Positions 33,537 to 42,641 of a stretch of DNA of 64,000 bases are shown here, piece after piece. The stretch comes from Brevibacillus sp042683565 (lineage in GTDB: Bacteria; Bacillota; Bacilli; Brevibacillales; Brevibacillaceae): positions 1-64,000 of the forward strand of contig NZ_JBHUJW010000004.1 in the NCBI RefSeq assembly GCF_042683565.1. The letters run 5' to 3'. Below the pieces are notes generated by a model that was given only the letters and a program-made list of their open reading frames with translations, searched no databases and was not told where the DNA came from. A program made the translations under genes and the position numbers. The first letter of the stretch is position 1; every line of letters starts with the position of its first letter.

Positions 33537-35303
33537 TCAGCCCTCTTGTCCGTCATCGCACAGGTACGGCAGCCATACATTGACTGTCGTCCCGACCTCC
33601 AGCTCGCTCTCGATCTCGAGTCCGTACTCATCGCCGAAGGTCAAGCGGATGCGCTCGTTTACGTTTTGAATGCCTACCCCTGAACCACCCTCGCTTTTAT
33701 ACCCGCCCGCCAGCACCTGCTCGCGCACATGCGGCGGCATCCCAAGGCCGTTGTCCTGGACCGCAAAGAGCAGCTTGCCTTCGCACAGGGAGGCGGATAT
33801 GCGGATGTGCCCCGGGTCCGCCATTTGCTCGATGCCGTGGTAGATCGCGTTTTCCACGATCGGCTGCAGGAGCAGCTTCAACGTTTTGCAGGCGAGCACA
33901 TCCTCCCGGGCTTCGATCTCGTACTCGAACTTTTGCTTATAACGCATTTTTTGAATGATCAGATAGTTCCTGACGTGCTCGATCTCCTCCTGCACGGTGA
34001 TAATGCTCTTGCCACGGCTCAGGCTGATGCGGAACAGCTTGGACAGGGAGGTAATCGTCGTGATGACGTCTTCGTTTTTCCCGATGCCGACCATGCGCAC
34101 GACGGAGTTTAGCGTATTGTACAAAAAATGCGGGTGAATCTGCGCCTGCAGCACCTCCAGCTCGCTTTTGCGCTTGGCCTCCTGCTCCTGGATGATCTGG
34201 TTCATCAGCTCCCGGACCTTGGCCATCATCAGGTGAAAACGCGCAGACAGCTGCTCGACCTCATGGCACCCGCGGATCGGCTCGTTGACGGTGAAGTCGC
34301 CTTGCTCTACCCGTTCCATCGACCGCTCGAGCATCTTGATCGGCCGCGAGATTTTCGCAGAAATGTAGGAGAGCAAAAACAGCACGATGACGAACACAAA
34401 GCACAGCAGCCAGATCAAAAAGCGGCTGATCTCGCTTTTCGTCGTCGCGATCTCGTCCATGTAGGAGACGCCGATGATTTTCCAGCCCAGCTGATCGACG
34501 GTCCTGATCGTAATCAGGCGCTTCTCTCCCCCGGACTCGTCCACGTAGCTGCCGTAGGCATAGCGCAGCGGCAGCGAGCGATTTTCGTTCTTCAAGCCTA
34601 CGAAAATAAGCTGCTGCTGCGGATGGTACACGATGTTGCCGACCAGGTCGATGATGTAGACGTACCCCTTTTTGCCCAGCCCGACCCGCTGGCACAGGTC
34701 GTCGATCTCCTTGAAGTTCACGTCGACCAAAAGCACGGCGGGGATGTCTCCCCTGTCTCCCTTGATCGTGATGCCCCTGCTCATGGAGACGACCCAGGTG
34801 TACTCGCCCTTGAACAGGTTTTGGATGTGCGGCAAGGAAAAGGACAGGTTGTTCGGATCGTCGACGGCCGACTGAAACCAGCTCTGCTCCGTCAGCTCGC
34901 TGTTTTTGCGCATCGGCTTGGCGGGCGTCCCAAGCAGCAGCTCGCCTTTGCGGCTGAACACGGCGATCGAGACGATGTCCTTGCGCGTCTCCACGATGGC
35001 TTCCAACTGCTCGGCCAGCTTCTCCGAGGCTATGCCCTGGCTGCGCCTGATCTTGTCGTCCACCAGCTCGAAAATTTGCGTTGTTCCGTTCAAATAGCTG
35101 TCCAGATTGTATTTGACCTGCTCGAGAATTTGCTGCGTATTCAGGTAGGCGTTTTGCTCCGCCGTCTCTGTAAATTTGCTGTACAGCATCACGCCGACAA
35201 ACAGCACCACGAGCACCGTGACGAGAGTGAAAGATGTCGTGATGATAAACTGGATACTCTTGGCCTTGATCGCATCGATTACGCCGGATAGAAGCCTTTT
35301 CAT
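33537..35303 (-). CDS. YesM/LytS-type sensor histidine kinase
   Basis: The 588-residue membrane kinase has helices at about 15-35 and 285-310 around a large extracellular dCache-like domain, then HAMP (about 315-365), the His_kinase motif LQAQIHPHFLYNTLNSVVRM with the phospho-accepting His, and a HATPase_c domain (VENAIYHGIEQ, VQDNGLGMPP). It would phosphorylate the AraC-type regulator encoded upstream; the two overlap as ATGA (35300-35303). The extracellular domain is where the downstream binding protein would dock. All catalytic motifs look intact. Confidence 0.92.
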   Translation of the reverse strand: MKRLLSGVIDAIKAKSIQFIITTSFTLVTVLVVLFVGVMLYSKFTETAEQNAYLNTQQILEQVKYNLDSYLNGTTQIFELVDDKIRRSQGIASEKLAEQLEAIVETRKDIVSIAVFSRKGELLLGTPAKPMRKNSELTEQSWFQSAVDDPNNLSFSLPHIQNLFKGEYTWVVSMSRGITIKGDRGDIPAVLLVDVNFKEIDDLCQRVGLGKKGYVYIIDLVGNIVYHPQQQLIFVGLKNENRSLPLRYAYGSYVDESGGEKRLITIRTVDQLGWKIIGVSYMDEIATTKSEISRFLIWLLCFVFVIVLFLLSYISAKISRPIKMLERSMERVEQGDFTVNEPIRGCHEVEQLSARFHLMMAKVRELMNQIIQEQEAKRKSELEVLQAQIHPHFLYNTLNSVVRMVGIGKNEDVITTITSLSKLFRISLSRGKSIITVQEEIEHVRNYLIIQKMRYKQKFEYEIEAREDVLACKTLKLLLQPIVENAIYHGIEQMADPGHIRISASLCEGKLLFAVQDNGLGMPPHVREQVLAGGYKSEGGSGVGIQNVNERIRLTFGDEYGLEIESELEVGTTVNVWLPYLCDDGQEG

Positions 35304-36919
35304 CGCGCTTCCTCATTTCCGCTCTTTCCGTTGCTGCTGCGGTATTCTTTGGCCGACAGCCCGACGTGCTTGCGGAAGCAGAAGCTGAAGTAATTGGCGT
35401 CCGAATAGCCAACCCGCTCGGCGATCTCGAAGGTCTTCAGATCGGTCGTGAGCAGCAGCTCCTTTGCCTTTTCCATGCGCAGCTGCAAAAGATAGGTCAC
35501 GAAGGTCATCTTGGTCTCCCGCTTGAAAATGCTGCTGAAATAGCCGGGGCTGATATGCAGCTCGGCGCACACCTTGTGGATGGAAATATCCGGTGACTGG
35601 TAATGCTGGTGCGTGTAGGCGAGCGCCTGGTCGACGAGCCGCTTGTACGTACTGTTGCGCCCGCTGGCGATGCTGTTCATGATTTTCCGGCATATGTCGA
35701 TGATCCGGCTTTTCGCCTCCTGCACGCTCGTAAACGTCGTGATTTCCGCAAGCAGATGCGTCTGTCCGCCAATCAGCCGGTCCATATCCAGTTCGGCGCG
35801 CTGGGCGGTTTTCAGAATCGTCGTCATGATCTCGAGCAAATAAATGCGGTAGTCGTGAATCGAGACCTTCCCTTCGATGACGTCGGCAAACAGTTCGTCG
35901 ACCACCTCGTGCAGCTCGGTCACCGTCCCCATTTTGATGCAGCGGACCAGATCGTGCTCCTTGCGTTCATCGAAGCGCACGCTGGCTCGCGGCTGCGATT
36001 CGACGTCATCGATAAAAATGAGCCGGTTGTTGCCGAGAATTCCGCGGTAATCGAGCGCAAGGCCGGCGTCCTCGTACGAATAGGACAGCTGCGTCACATC
36101 GGGGACGACCGTTCCGACCCCGACCGTCACGGTCACGCTCAAATATTTTTCGACCGTGCGCCGGATTTCCTCTGCCAGCCCTTGCATGATGTGCTCCAGC
36201 CGGGCTTGTTCGCCCGCTTCCTTGCGCAGAAGCAGCACGACCAGATCGTTGTGCAAAAAGACGAGCCCCGCATACGCTCCGAGCTGGAGCTGCTCTTCGG
36301 CGATGTTTTTCACGGCGAACAGGAGAATCTCCGCCTGCTCTTTCTTCTTCAGGTCGAGCGAGATGACCGCCACGAGAAATTCGCTGCCCTCCAGCGCCAC
36401 CCCGTATTCCGCCGCCTTTGCCCAAATGGCCTCGCGCGTCAGCTGGCGAGTTAGCAGCGAGGACAAAAACACTTCCCGCAATACCGGCAAGCTGTTTCGG
36501 TAGCGCTCCCGCAGCAACTGGTTGTTCTCCCGGTGGGCCGCTTCCTCGTCCATCCGCTTCTTCACTTTGACCAGCGCGTCGATCAGCTCGACGGCGGAAA
36601 ACGGCTTGAGCACGTATTCGTCAATGTAGAGCTTGACTGCCTTCTGGGCGTATTCAAACTCGTCAAAACCTGTGAGAATGATAATGCGGGTCGCGGGAAA
36701 CTGACTGCGCACAGCTTCCGCCAGCTGCAAGCCGTCCATAAACGGCATCCGGATATCGGTCACAACCACATCCGGCCGCAAACGCTCCACGAGATCGAGC
36801 GCCTCTTTGCCGTTCTCGGCCTTTGCCAGCACTTCAAATCCGTAGGCGTGCCAGTCAATCTCCTGACTGACCCCTTCTCTTACATCTTCTTCGTCGTCTA
36901 CCAAAATCAATTTGTACAT
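35300..36919 (-). CDS. YesN-type response regulator with AraC DNA-binding domain
   Basis: The 539-residue regulator has a receiver domain at 1-120 (LILVDDEEDVREG, VVTDIRMPFMDG with the acceptor Asp, and KPF Lys), a long middle region and a C-terminal AraC pair of helix-turn-helices (about 435-530: ISPGYFSSIFKRETKMTF, IAERVGYSDANYFSFCFRKHVG). ATG at 36919 follows GGGGGGTG; an upstream in-frame ATG lacks a site. It is the first gene of the sensor set and most likely activates mglB, whose promoter has no clear -35 box. Confidence 0.92.
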   Translation of the reverse strand: MYKLILVDDEEDVREGVSQEIDWHAYGFEVLAKAENGKEALDLVERLRPDVVVTDIRMPFMDGLQLAEAVRSQFPATRIIILTGFDEFEYAQKAVKLYIDEYVLKPFSAVELIDALVKVKKRMDEEAAHRENNQLLRERYRNSLPVLREVFLSSLLTRQLTREAIWAKAAEYGVALEGSEFLVAVISLDLKKKEQAEILLFAVKNIAEEQLQLGAYAGLVFLHNDLVVLLLRKEAGEQARLEHIMQGLAEEIRRTVEKYLSVTVTVGVGTVVPDVTQLSYSYEDAGLALDYRGILGNNRLIFIDDVESQPRASVRFDERKEHDLVRCIKMGTVTELHEVVDELFADVIEGKVSIHDYRIYLLEIMTTILKTAQRAELDMDRLIGGQTHLLAEITTFTSVQEAKSRIIDICRKIMNSIASGRNSTYKRLVDQALAYTHQHYQSPDISIHKVCAELHISPGYFSSIFKRETKMTFVTYLLQLRMEKAKELLLTTDLKTFEIAERVGYSDANYFSFCFRKHVGLSAKEYRSSNGKSGNEEAR

Positions 36920-37052
36920 AGGCACCCCCCGCTGATGTACATGTACAACGAGGGCGGCAAGAACTCCTGCTTGCCGGGTCATGTCACGGCCGAGCGCGGC
37001 CCTGGGCGACTGCCCCGGAGCTGGCCGTCCGGCTCTGGATGCCGGGTGAAAG

Positions 37053-37085
37053 GAAAAGGAGACCGCCCCAAACGGTCTCCTTTTT
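37053..37085. terminator. Terminator between pcrB and the sensor genes
   Basis: AAAAGGAGACCG and CGGTCTCCTTTTT form a 12-bp stem with a 7-nt loop and T runs on both strands. It follows the pcrB stop on the minus strand. The rest of 36920-37125 holds no gene. Confidence 0.75.
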
Positions 37086-37125
37086 GCCTGCTTGTTACAA
37101 TTTTTCCGTATGCCGTGCGATGCCG

Positions 37126-37812
37126 TTACCCTTTCACAGCCTTTACAGTAGCCAAAGCTGCCTGCAAATCATCGTAGATCACGTTGCCCACGACGACCGT
37201 GTCGGCGATGGCGGCCATTTCAGCAGCCTGCTGTGGGGTGCGGATGCCGCCGCCGTAAAAGAGATGCGCCTCGTCTGCGCCGACTCGGCAGGCGCGGACG
37301 ATGTCCGGATCGCCGTATGTACCGCTGTACTCCACGTACACAATCGGAAGGCGGCAAATTTTCGTCGCCACCTGAGCGTACGCTTTGGCCTCTGCGGCGC
37401 TCTCGACGGGACGCGCCTCGGTCAACCGGGCGACCCCCGCTTCGGGGTTGGCGATCAGGTAGCCTTCCGTAAGAATGTCGTCCCAATGGATGTACGAGCC
37501 GTACGCCTTCAGTCCCGATACGTGGGGGGTAAAAATCCACTCGGGATTGCCCGCATTGAGGACGAGCGGGATCAAATACGAATCAAAGCCCGGCACCACA
37601 GCATCGAGCGAGGAAATTTCCAGGACGGCCGGAACGGCATAGCGGCGAATGCGGGACATCAGCTCCAGTGTGTTGTCAAACGTGACACCGTATGTGCCCC
37701 CGACGATGATGGCGTCTGTGCCCGACTCGCAAATTGCCTCCAGCGACTGGTCGTCAATCGATTTCTCCGGGTCCAGCTTAAACGTATGGCGCCAGTTGCG
37801 ATAGTCAATCAA
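37126..37812 (-). CDS. pcrB: Heptaprenylglyceryl phosphate synthase PcrB
   Basis: Prenyltransferase that joins heptaprenyl diphosphate to glycerol 1-phosphate, giving archaeal-type ether lipids in Bacillales. The 228-residue TIM barrel starts with WRHTFKLDPEKSI and shows ESGTDAIIVGGTYGVT, VYVEYSGTYGDP and HLFYGGGIRTPQQA, the phosphate-binding parts of the GGGP-synthase family. Length is normal. In B. subtilis it sits directly before pcrA; here a terminator and the mgl block intervene. It lies 18 nt after yerC. Confidence 0.95.
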   Translation of the reverse strand: MIDYRNWRHTFKLDPEKSIDDQSLEAICESGTDAIIVGGTYGVTFDNTLELMSRIRRYAVPAVLEISSLDAVVPGFDSYLIPLVLNAGNPEWIFTPHVSGLKAYGSYIHWDDILTEGYLIANPEAGVARLTEARPVESAAEAKAYAQVATKICRLPIVYVEYSGTYGDPDIVRACRVGADEAHLFYGGGIRTPQQAAEMAAIADTVVVGNVIYDDLQAALATVKAVKG

Positions 37813-37830
37813 CGCTGCCTGCCTCCTACT

Positions 37831-38121
37831 CTATTTGCCGATCCGCTCCAGCGCCATCTGATACCCGTCGTTGCCGTAATTGAGGCAGCGCTTCACACGG
37901 GAGATCGTCGCGGTACTGGCTCCAGTCTCGGCCTCGATCTGGTTGTAGGTGAAGCCTTTGCGCAGCATGCGCGCTACTTCCAGACGTTGAGCGAGCGACT
38001 GCATTTCGTTTACCGTGCACAGGTCGTCAAAAAATTGATAGCATTCTTCTATGGTTTCCAAAGACAAAACGGCTTCAAAAAGTTGCTCGATTCCCTTGCC
38101 TTTCAGCTTTTCCAATTGCAT
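37831..38121 (-). CDS. yerC: TrpR-like DNA-binding protein YerC
   Basis: The 96-residue protein belongs to the YerC/YecD family with a TrpR-type helix-turn-helix at about 35-85 (MQSLAQRLEVARMLRKGFTY, TGASTATISRVKRCLNYG). Targets are unknown. ATG at 38121 lies 6 nt after GGGGTG; a GTG three codons upstream is a poorer choice. It is placed between yerB and pcrB and is co-read with pcrB, as in B. subtilis. Confidence 0.92.
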   Translation of the reverse strand: MQLEKLKGKGIEQLFEAVLSLETIEECYQFFDDLCTVNEMQSLAQRLEVARMLRKGFTYNQIEAETGASTATISRVKRCLNYGNDGYQMALERIGK

Positions 38122-38247
38122 GTTAGTCACCCCGTTATCTGGTCGGCCTCCGGTTTCTCACTGTACAATTTTTCAGCACTAAAGCCTCCATCAAATATCT
38201 TAGAAGAAACAGGCGTGGTCTGCAACCTTTTCTTGCGGATCAAACAG

Positions 38248-39306
38248 CTACTGGAATTTCAGCGATTGGGCCAGACCCGGGGAAGTCGGCAAAATCTCTA
38301 CCCATGTATTTCCCGGCAGAAGCGGCAGCTCCTCCGTCAGCGCCGCATCGGCGTACGCGCGAATGACGCCGCCCGAACGCTTCCACTTGACCTTTTGCGC
38401 TTTGCCCTGCTGGAACAGATAGCCGTCCCCCGGACCGACGACATCTACTGCGCGCCGTCCTTCGCTGTCCAGCACGCGATGCTTGGCAGCGATGACGAGC
38501 ACGTTCGTCGCCGACAGCTGCTTGTTGTCGATAAGGTCTACATGGGGCTTGCCTGCCGTGTAGCGCATGTATTTCTTTTCCTTGTCATCGTAGACGAAGC
38601 CTGCCTTGTTCAAGGAGTGGAAGGTCAGGTCGATCCTGGTCGCCGGTTCCCCGTCCCGGATGACGGCATCTGCGGGCAGGAATAAAAAGTGCGGCACCTC
38701 TGCCGTCGCCCGCATGTTTTTATCCTGCATGGCTTGCTTTACGAGCGCCGGTTTGGTGTACAGATTGTGCGGTGCTTTGCGGAAGCTCTCCCGCCAGAAG
38801 TAGCGGCCGTTCGGGATTTCGTCGAGATGGCTGTAGTCGGAGCGGGCGAGCGTCTCCAACGCTTCCTGGCTCCCTCCGGCATGCACGAGTACGGCGTCAA
38901 AGCCCGTTCCGATCTGGATAAAATAGGGGCGTATGCTCCGTACCGGCCCGATCACCTCGGGCTCCTGGCTCTGGAAAATCGCGAGGAAGCGCGTCATTTC
39001 CCCTTCTGCCAGCACTTCGTATACGAGATCCGCCTTGCTGAGCCCGGATTGCGGGCGTGCAGGCGGGGCATTGTTGATCATCACCATGATGGGGCGTTTG
39101 CTGTCCAGGCGTTCCTGGCTCCCGAGGCCGGTCAAGGGTGCTGTGTAAGGATACTGGGGCGGCTGTTCGACAGGCGAAGGTGTCTGCACAGTCGGAGCGG
39201 GCGGCTCTGGTGCCGGCTGGGGCTGTGTCTCTGCAGGCTGGCCAGTGCATGCGGTGAGCAGCAGCATGGACAGCAGTACGAGAGACGTTTGTATGCGTCT
39301 TTTCAT
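38248..39306 (-). CDS. yerB: DUF3048 lipoprotein YerB
   Basis: The 352-residue lipoprotein has a signal peptide with lipobox LLTAC, a Pro-rich linker (about 25-50) and the DUF3048 body. Characteristic segments are PIMVMINNAPPARPQSGL, YEVLAEGEMTRFLAIFQ, GPVRSIRPYFI and the C-terminal LLPGNTWVEILP. The role is not known; it is exported and anchored to the outer face of the membrane. ATG at 39306 follows AAGGAG, and the frame is open six codons more. yerB-yerC order is as in B. subtilis. Confidence 0.9.
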   Translation of the reverse strand: MKRRIQTSLVLLSMLLLTACTGQPAETQPQPAPEPPAPTVQTPSPVEQPPQYPYTAPLTGLGSQERLDSKRPIMVMINNAPPARPQSGLSKADLVYEVLAEGEMTRFLAIFQSQEPEVIGPVRSIRPYFIQIGTGFDAVLVHAGGSQEALETLARSDYSHLDEIPNGRYFWRESFRKAPHNLYTKPALVKQAMQDKNMRATAEVPHFLFLPADAVIRDGEPATRIDLTFHSLNKAGFVYDDKEKKYMRYTAGKPHVDLIDNKQLSATNVLVIAAKHRVLDSEGRRAVDVVGPGDGYLFQQGKAQKVKWKRSGGVIRAYADAALTEELPLLPGNTWVEILPTSPGLAQSLKFQ

Positions 39307-39484
39307 GGGAACGCTCCTTTCCATTTATCCGGGATGTTTTCCTTACTCATTCGTGAGCATGTCCGGGAATCCTGCCTTCCACACGTTTTCCACGATTCTC
39401 TTACGCGGCTGCCACACACGCCGTTTTTTCCTGTGCTACAATAAAAATACCGATACAAGACAGATGCAAAGCGAGGATTGAATC

Positions 39485-40186
39485 ATGACTACCCCTTACC
39501 TCGTCTATCTGGTGGACGACGAAACCAACCTTTTGGAGCTTTTGCAATCGTATTTGCAGAGCGCAGGACTGCAAGTCAAAGCATTTTCCAGCGGGAACGA
39601 CGTGCTGCCGTATCTGGATGAGGCACATCAGCCCCACCTCTGGATTCTGGATATTATGATGCCGGATATCGACGGCTACGAGCTGCTCCGCCTCATCCGC
39701 GAAAAGTCAAACGTGCCGATCATCTTCATCTCGGCGCGCGATCAGGATGTCGACAAGATCATCGGACTGGAGCTCGGGAGCGACGACTATTTGGCCAAGC
39801 CGTTTTTGCCGCGCGAGCTGGTCATCCGTGCGAAAAAGCTGTTGCAGCGGACGTACGAAAAACCTGGCACTGTCCCCGTTCAGCCGCAGACCTTTCAGGA
39901 CTGGGTCCAGGTGGGTCCGTACATGATCTCGGAAAAAGGCCGCCAGGTAAAAGAAGGCGACGAGCTGATCGAGCTGACGACCAAGGAATTCGAGCTGATC
40001 GTCTACCTGCTGCACAATCAGGGGCTGGCCTTAAACCGGGAGCAAATTCTCACCTCCATCTGGGGGGAAGACTACATCGGCTCGGACCGCGCTGTTGATG
40101 ATCTGGTCAAACGAATCCGCAAGAAAATGCCGAAGTTTCCACTCGAGACGGTGTACGGCTTCGGCTATCGGATGACGCGCGTATGA
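39485..40186 (+). CDS. cssR: CssR-like response regulator
   Basis: OmpR-type regulator of 233 residues. The receiver has VDDE, acceptor Asp in PHLWILDIMMPDIDGYELL, IIFISARD and a KPFLPREL segment. The winged helix covers about 135-230 (ELTTKEFELIVYLLHNQG, SDRAVDDLVKRIRKK, ETVYGFGYRM). The wording of the receiver and the C-terminus is close to B. subtilis CssR, which answers secretion stress and induces HtrA-type proteases. Its last bases overlap the kinase start as ATGA. No htrA gene is nearby, so the assignment rests on similarity from memory. Confidence 0.8.
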   Translation: MTTPYLVYLVDDETNLLELLQSYLQSAGLQVKAFSSGNDVLPYLDEAHQPHLWILDIMMPDIDGYELLRLIREKSNVPIIFISARDQDVDKIIGLELGSDDYLAKPFLPRELVIRAKKLLQRTYEKPGTVPVQPQTFQDWVQVGPYMISEKGRQVKEGDELIELTTKEFELIVYLLHNQGLALNREQILTSIWGEDYIGSDRAVDDLVKRIRKKMPKFPLETVYGFGYRMTRV

Positions 40187-41589
40187 CCATGACCAAATTC
40201 CGGCTGAAAAACTTGCCGCTCTCCCGGCAAATTCTCATTTTGTTCATGCTCCTGACCACCGTGCTGGGCATCGGCCTCGGCGTCGGCTACCCGTTCGCCG
40301 TCAAGCAGTATCTGGTGTCCAACACGTACGCGCTCCTCGAGGACGAATTTTACTCGCTGTCCGAGCACATTACCTTCAACGAGCACAACGAGCTTCTGCC
40401 GGTGCCTGCAGCTGCGCCCTACTTTTTGCAGCTGCTCTTATCCCGCTACGAATATTCCTTTGACATGATCGTGTACGCAGAAAACGGGAAGGAGCTGGGC
40501 AGCCGCAGCACAGAGCGGATTCCGCAAAGCGACAGCCGGGAGCTGTACGAGCGCGCCGCTGCCCACCCGGGTAATGTGCTGCAGCACGGCACGCTCGATC
40601 GCGGCGACGAGAGCTATCTGTTCGTCAGCAAGCGGATGGACTATCACGGCTTTCCGTATTATATGGTCCTGTTCTCCAAGGAACGGGAGCTCAATCAGAT
40701 CAACTCCATTTTGACCCGCCAGTTTCTGTTGATCTTCAGCCTGCTGCTTCTGGTAAGCTGGCTGCTCGCCGTCTGGTTTAGCGGTTATTTGAGCAGGCCG
40801 CTGCGCAGTCTGGACGAGCTTTGCAAAAAAATCGCCCGCCGCCAGTTCGACATTCCGCTCACGATGGATCGCGGCGACGAGATCGGGCAATTGGCGCGCT
40901 CCTTTGACACGATGAAAAATCAATTGAAGGAATACGACGAATCCCAGCGCCATTTCGTGCTCAACATCTCCCACGAGCTGAAGACGCCGATCATGGCAAT
41001 CCAGGGCTACGCCCAGGGCCTTCTCGAAGGAGTGTTTCAAGGCCCGCAGGCAGAAAAAGGGCTGACGATCATCATGGAGGAAAGCAAACGTCTGGAGAAG
41101 GTCGTCGGTCAGCTGCTGTACCTGACGAAGATCGAGTCCGTCTCCCAGATGGTGCAGGTCGGCCACGTCGATCTCGCCGAGATGATGCACCTCTTGAAGC
41201 AACGTCTCTCCGTGCTGAACCAGAACGTGGAGTGGGAGCTGAACCTGCCCCCGCAGCTCGTGGTCGAAGCAGACGGCGAACAGCTGAGCACCGCCTTCGT
41301 CAACATCATGGAAAACCAGCTGCGCTACGCCAAGAGCCGCTTGATGATCACCGGCAGAATGGTCGGACAGAACGCCGTCATCAGCATCGCCAACGACGGC
41401 CCCCCGATCGAGGAAGCCTTGCTTCCCAATCTGTTCCAGCGCTTCCGCAAAGGCAAGTCCGGCAAGCACGGCCTCGGCCTGGCGATCGCCCGGGCGGTGT
41501 TCGAGGCACACAAAGGCACCATCGTCGCCCGCAACGACCCGGACGGCCCGTGCTTTACCATGACGATTCCCGTATCGTTCAAAGGATGA
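40183..41589 (+). CDS. cssS: CssS-like sensor histidine kinase
   Basis: The 468-residue kinase has membrane helices at about 17-38 and 183-203 enclosing an extracellular sensor domain, HAMP (about 204-256), HisKA with the acceptor His in FVLNISHELKTPIMAIQGYA, and HATPase_c (MENQLRYAKSRL, FQRFRKGKSGKHGLGLAIAR). The partner regulator is just upstream with a 4-nt overlap. Misfolded exported proteins are the signal sensed by B. subtilis CssS; whether that holds here is inference. A strong terminator follows. Confidence 0.8.
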   Translation: MTMTKFRLKNLPLSRQILILFMLLTTVLGIGLGVGYPFAVKQYLVSNTYALLEDEFYSLSEHITFNEHNELLPVPAAAPYFLQLLLSRYEYSFDMIVYAENGKELGSRSTERIPQSDSRELYERAAAHPGNVLQHGTLDRGDESYLFVSKRMDYHGFPYYMVLFSKERELNQINSILTRQFLLIFSLLLLVSWLLAVWFSGYLSRPLRSLDELCKKIARRQFDIPLTMDRGDEIGQLARSFDTMKNQLKEYDESQRHFVLNISHELKTPIMAIQGYAQGLLEGVFQGPQAEKGLTIIMEESKRLEKVVGQLLYLTKIESVSQMVQVGHVDLAEMMHLLKQRLSVLNQNVEWELNLPPQLVVEADGEQLSTAFVNIMENQLRYAKSRLMITGRMVGQNAVISIANDGPPIEEALLPNLFQRFRKGKSGKHGLGLAIARAVFEAHKGTIVARNDPDGPCFTMTIPVSFKG

Positions 41590-41602
41590 GATTGACAAGG
41601 GT

Positions 41603-41630
41603 AACCCCTTTTTGCGAAAAGGGGTTTTTT
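41603..41630 (+). terminator. Terminator of the cssRS-like operon
   Basis: AACCCCTTTT and AAAAGGGGTT pair around TGCG and are followed by TTTT, 13 nt after the kinase stop. Confidence 0.8.
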
Positions 41631-41753
41631 CCTGTCTGGGCACGCTTTCCCGCTCTTCGCCACATCCTCGCACCACCGCTGCCACTCTGCCCGCCTTCCC
41701 GTTGCAGTGGAAAAAGGTTTGCCCAGAATACTCGCCTCTCTTTTCTTCCGTTT

Positions 41754-42539
41754 CTACCACCGGAACGTGACAAAGGAATACCGCTCCACGGTCGTAAACC
41801 CGAGTTTTTCATAGACGCGGATCGCCGCCTGATTATCGGCAAAGACAAACAGGTATACATTCGGCGATTTTTCCAGTCCGATCCGGCAGATGTCCGAGAC
41901 AACCTGCATGCCCCATCCTTTGTTGCGGTGCCCTGCTGCCGTACCGATGTTGCCGATTTCGACGAACTCATCCTCATAGACATGAAAACCAGCCATGGCG
42001 ATCAGCTCCCCTGCCTCCGACGCGAGCGCGATGTGCGGCATCTCCTCTAGCTCTTCGGCCCGAAAACTGAGCATCCCGATTGTTGCCGCCAGCTCTGCCG
42101 CCTTTGTCGCGGCAGACTTTTCCAGCAAGAAAGACTCTCCGCGCGGCAAAAGCCTCTTGGGATCGGTCAGCTTCATCAGGAGCATCGTTTTTCGCTCGGT
42201 TACATCGGGAATTTCCAATCGCTCTGCACACGATTCCTCGACCGTGAGAACCCCCTGCCTCTCGTTCCCGTCGTCCCCACCGAGCCTCCTCCGAAACTCT
42301 GCCAGCATTTCTTTGACCGAGTACGCACCTGTTTCTTCTATTAGATGAAACGTGAAAGCGTGAAAGGGCAGCCCCTGCAAATAGGAGCCTGCCGCGATCC
42401 AGCCCCGCTCGTCCACTTCTGCGAGCGTAAGGCTCCGCTGTGCCCGCAGGCGCAAATTGCCGTAGAAAATATACGACTTTTCCCATTGCAATTGTGCTTG
42501 CAATTCAGTCTGTTCGCAAAGCTTCAGAGATTTTAACAA
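41754..42539 (-). CDS. GNAT-family N-acetyltransferase
   Basis: The 261-residue protein has its acetyltransferase core in the C-terminal half: HIALASEAGELIAMAGFHVY, then the acetyl-CoA loop EIGNIGTAAGHRNKGWGMQV and NVYLFVFADNQAAIRVYEKL, ending with GFTTVERYSF. The pattern R-N-K-G-W-G is a slightly altered Q/RxxGxG/A. The N-terminal 130 residues are a second, more diverged GNAT-like half, as in FR47-type proteins. The acetyl acceptor is unknown. It stands alone on the minus strand, divergent from the IMP dehydrogenase gene. Confidence 0.82.
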   Translation of the reverse strand: MLKSLKLCEQTELQAQLQWEKSYIFYGNLRLRAQRSLTLAEVDERGWIAAGSYLQGLPFHAFTFHLIEETGAYSVKEMLAEFRRRLGGDDGNERQGVLTVEESCAERLEIPDVTERKTMLLMKLTDPKRLLPRGESFLLEKSAATKAAELAATIGMLSFRAEELEEMPHIALASEAGELIAMAGFHVYEDEFVEIGNIGTAAGHRNKGWGMQVVSDICRIGLEKSPNVYLFVFADNQAAIRVYEKLGFTTVERYSFVTFRW

Positions 42540-42566
42540 GAAAATACGCCTCCTTTCGATTCCCTA

Positions 42567-42596
42567 TTGACGTTATCGCACATTCGCGGTTACCAT
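42567..42596 (+). promoter_or_regulatory. Possible promoter of the IMP dehydrogenase gene
   Basis: TTGACG (42567-42572) and TACCAT (42591-42596) are 18 nt apart and lie 45 nt before the GTG start. The -35 box is good and the -10 box mediocre. No guanine riboswitch or other leader fits in the short space. Confidence 0.35.
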
Positions 42597-42641
42597 GATT
42601 AAAATTCTCTAAAACAACGATTGTTACAGGAGGAGAGAGCA

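Noticed and set aside
42540..42641. Guanine riboswitch before the IMP dehydrogenase gene
   Set aside because: The space of about 100 nt holds a promoter-like pair and no purine-riboswitch core motifs.
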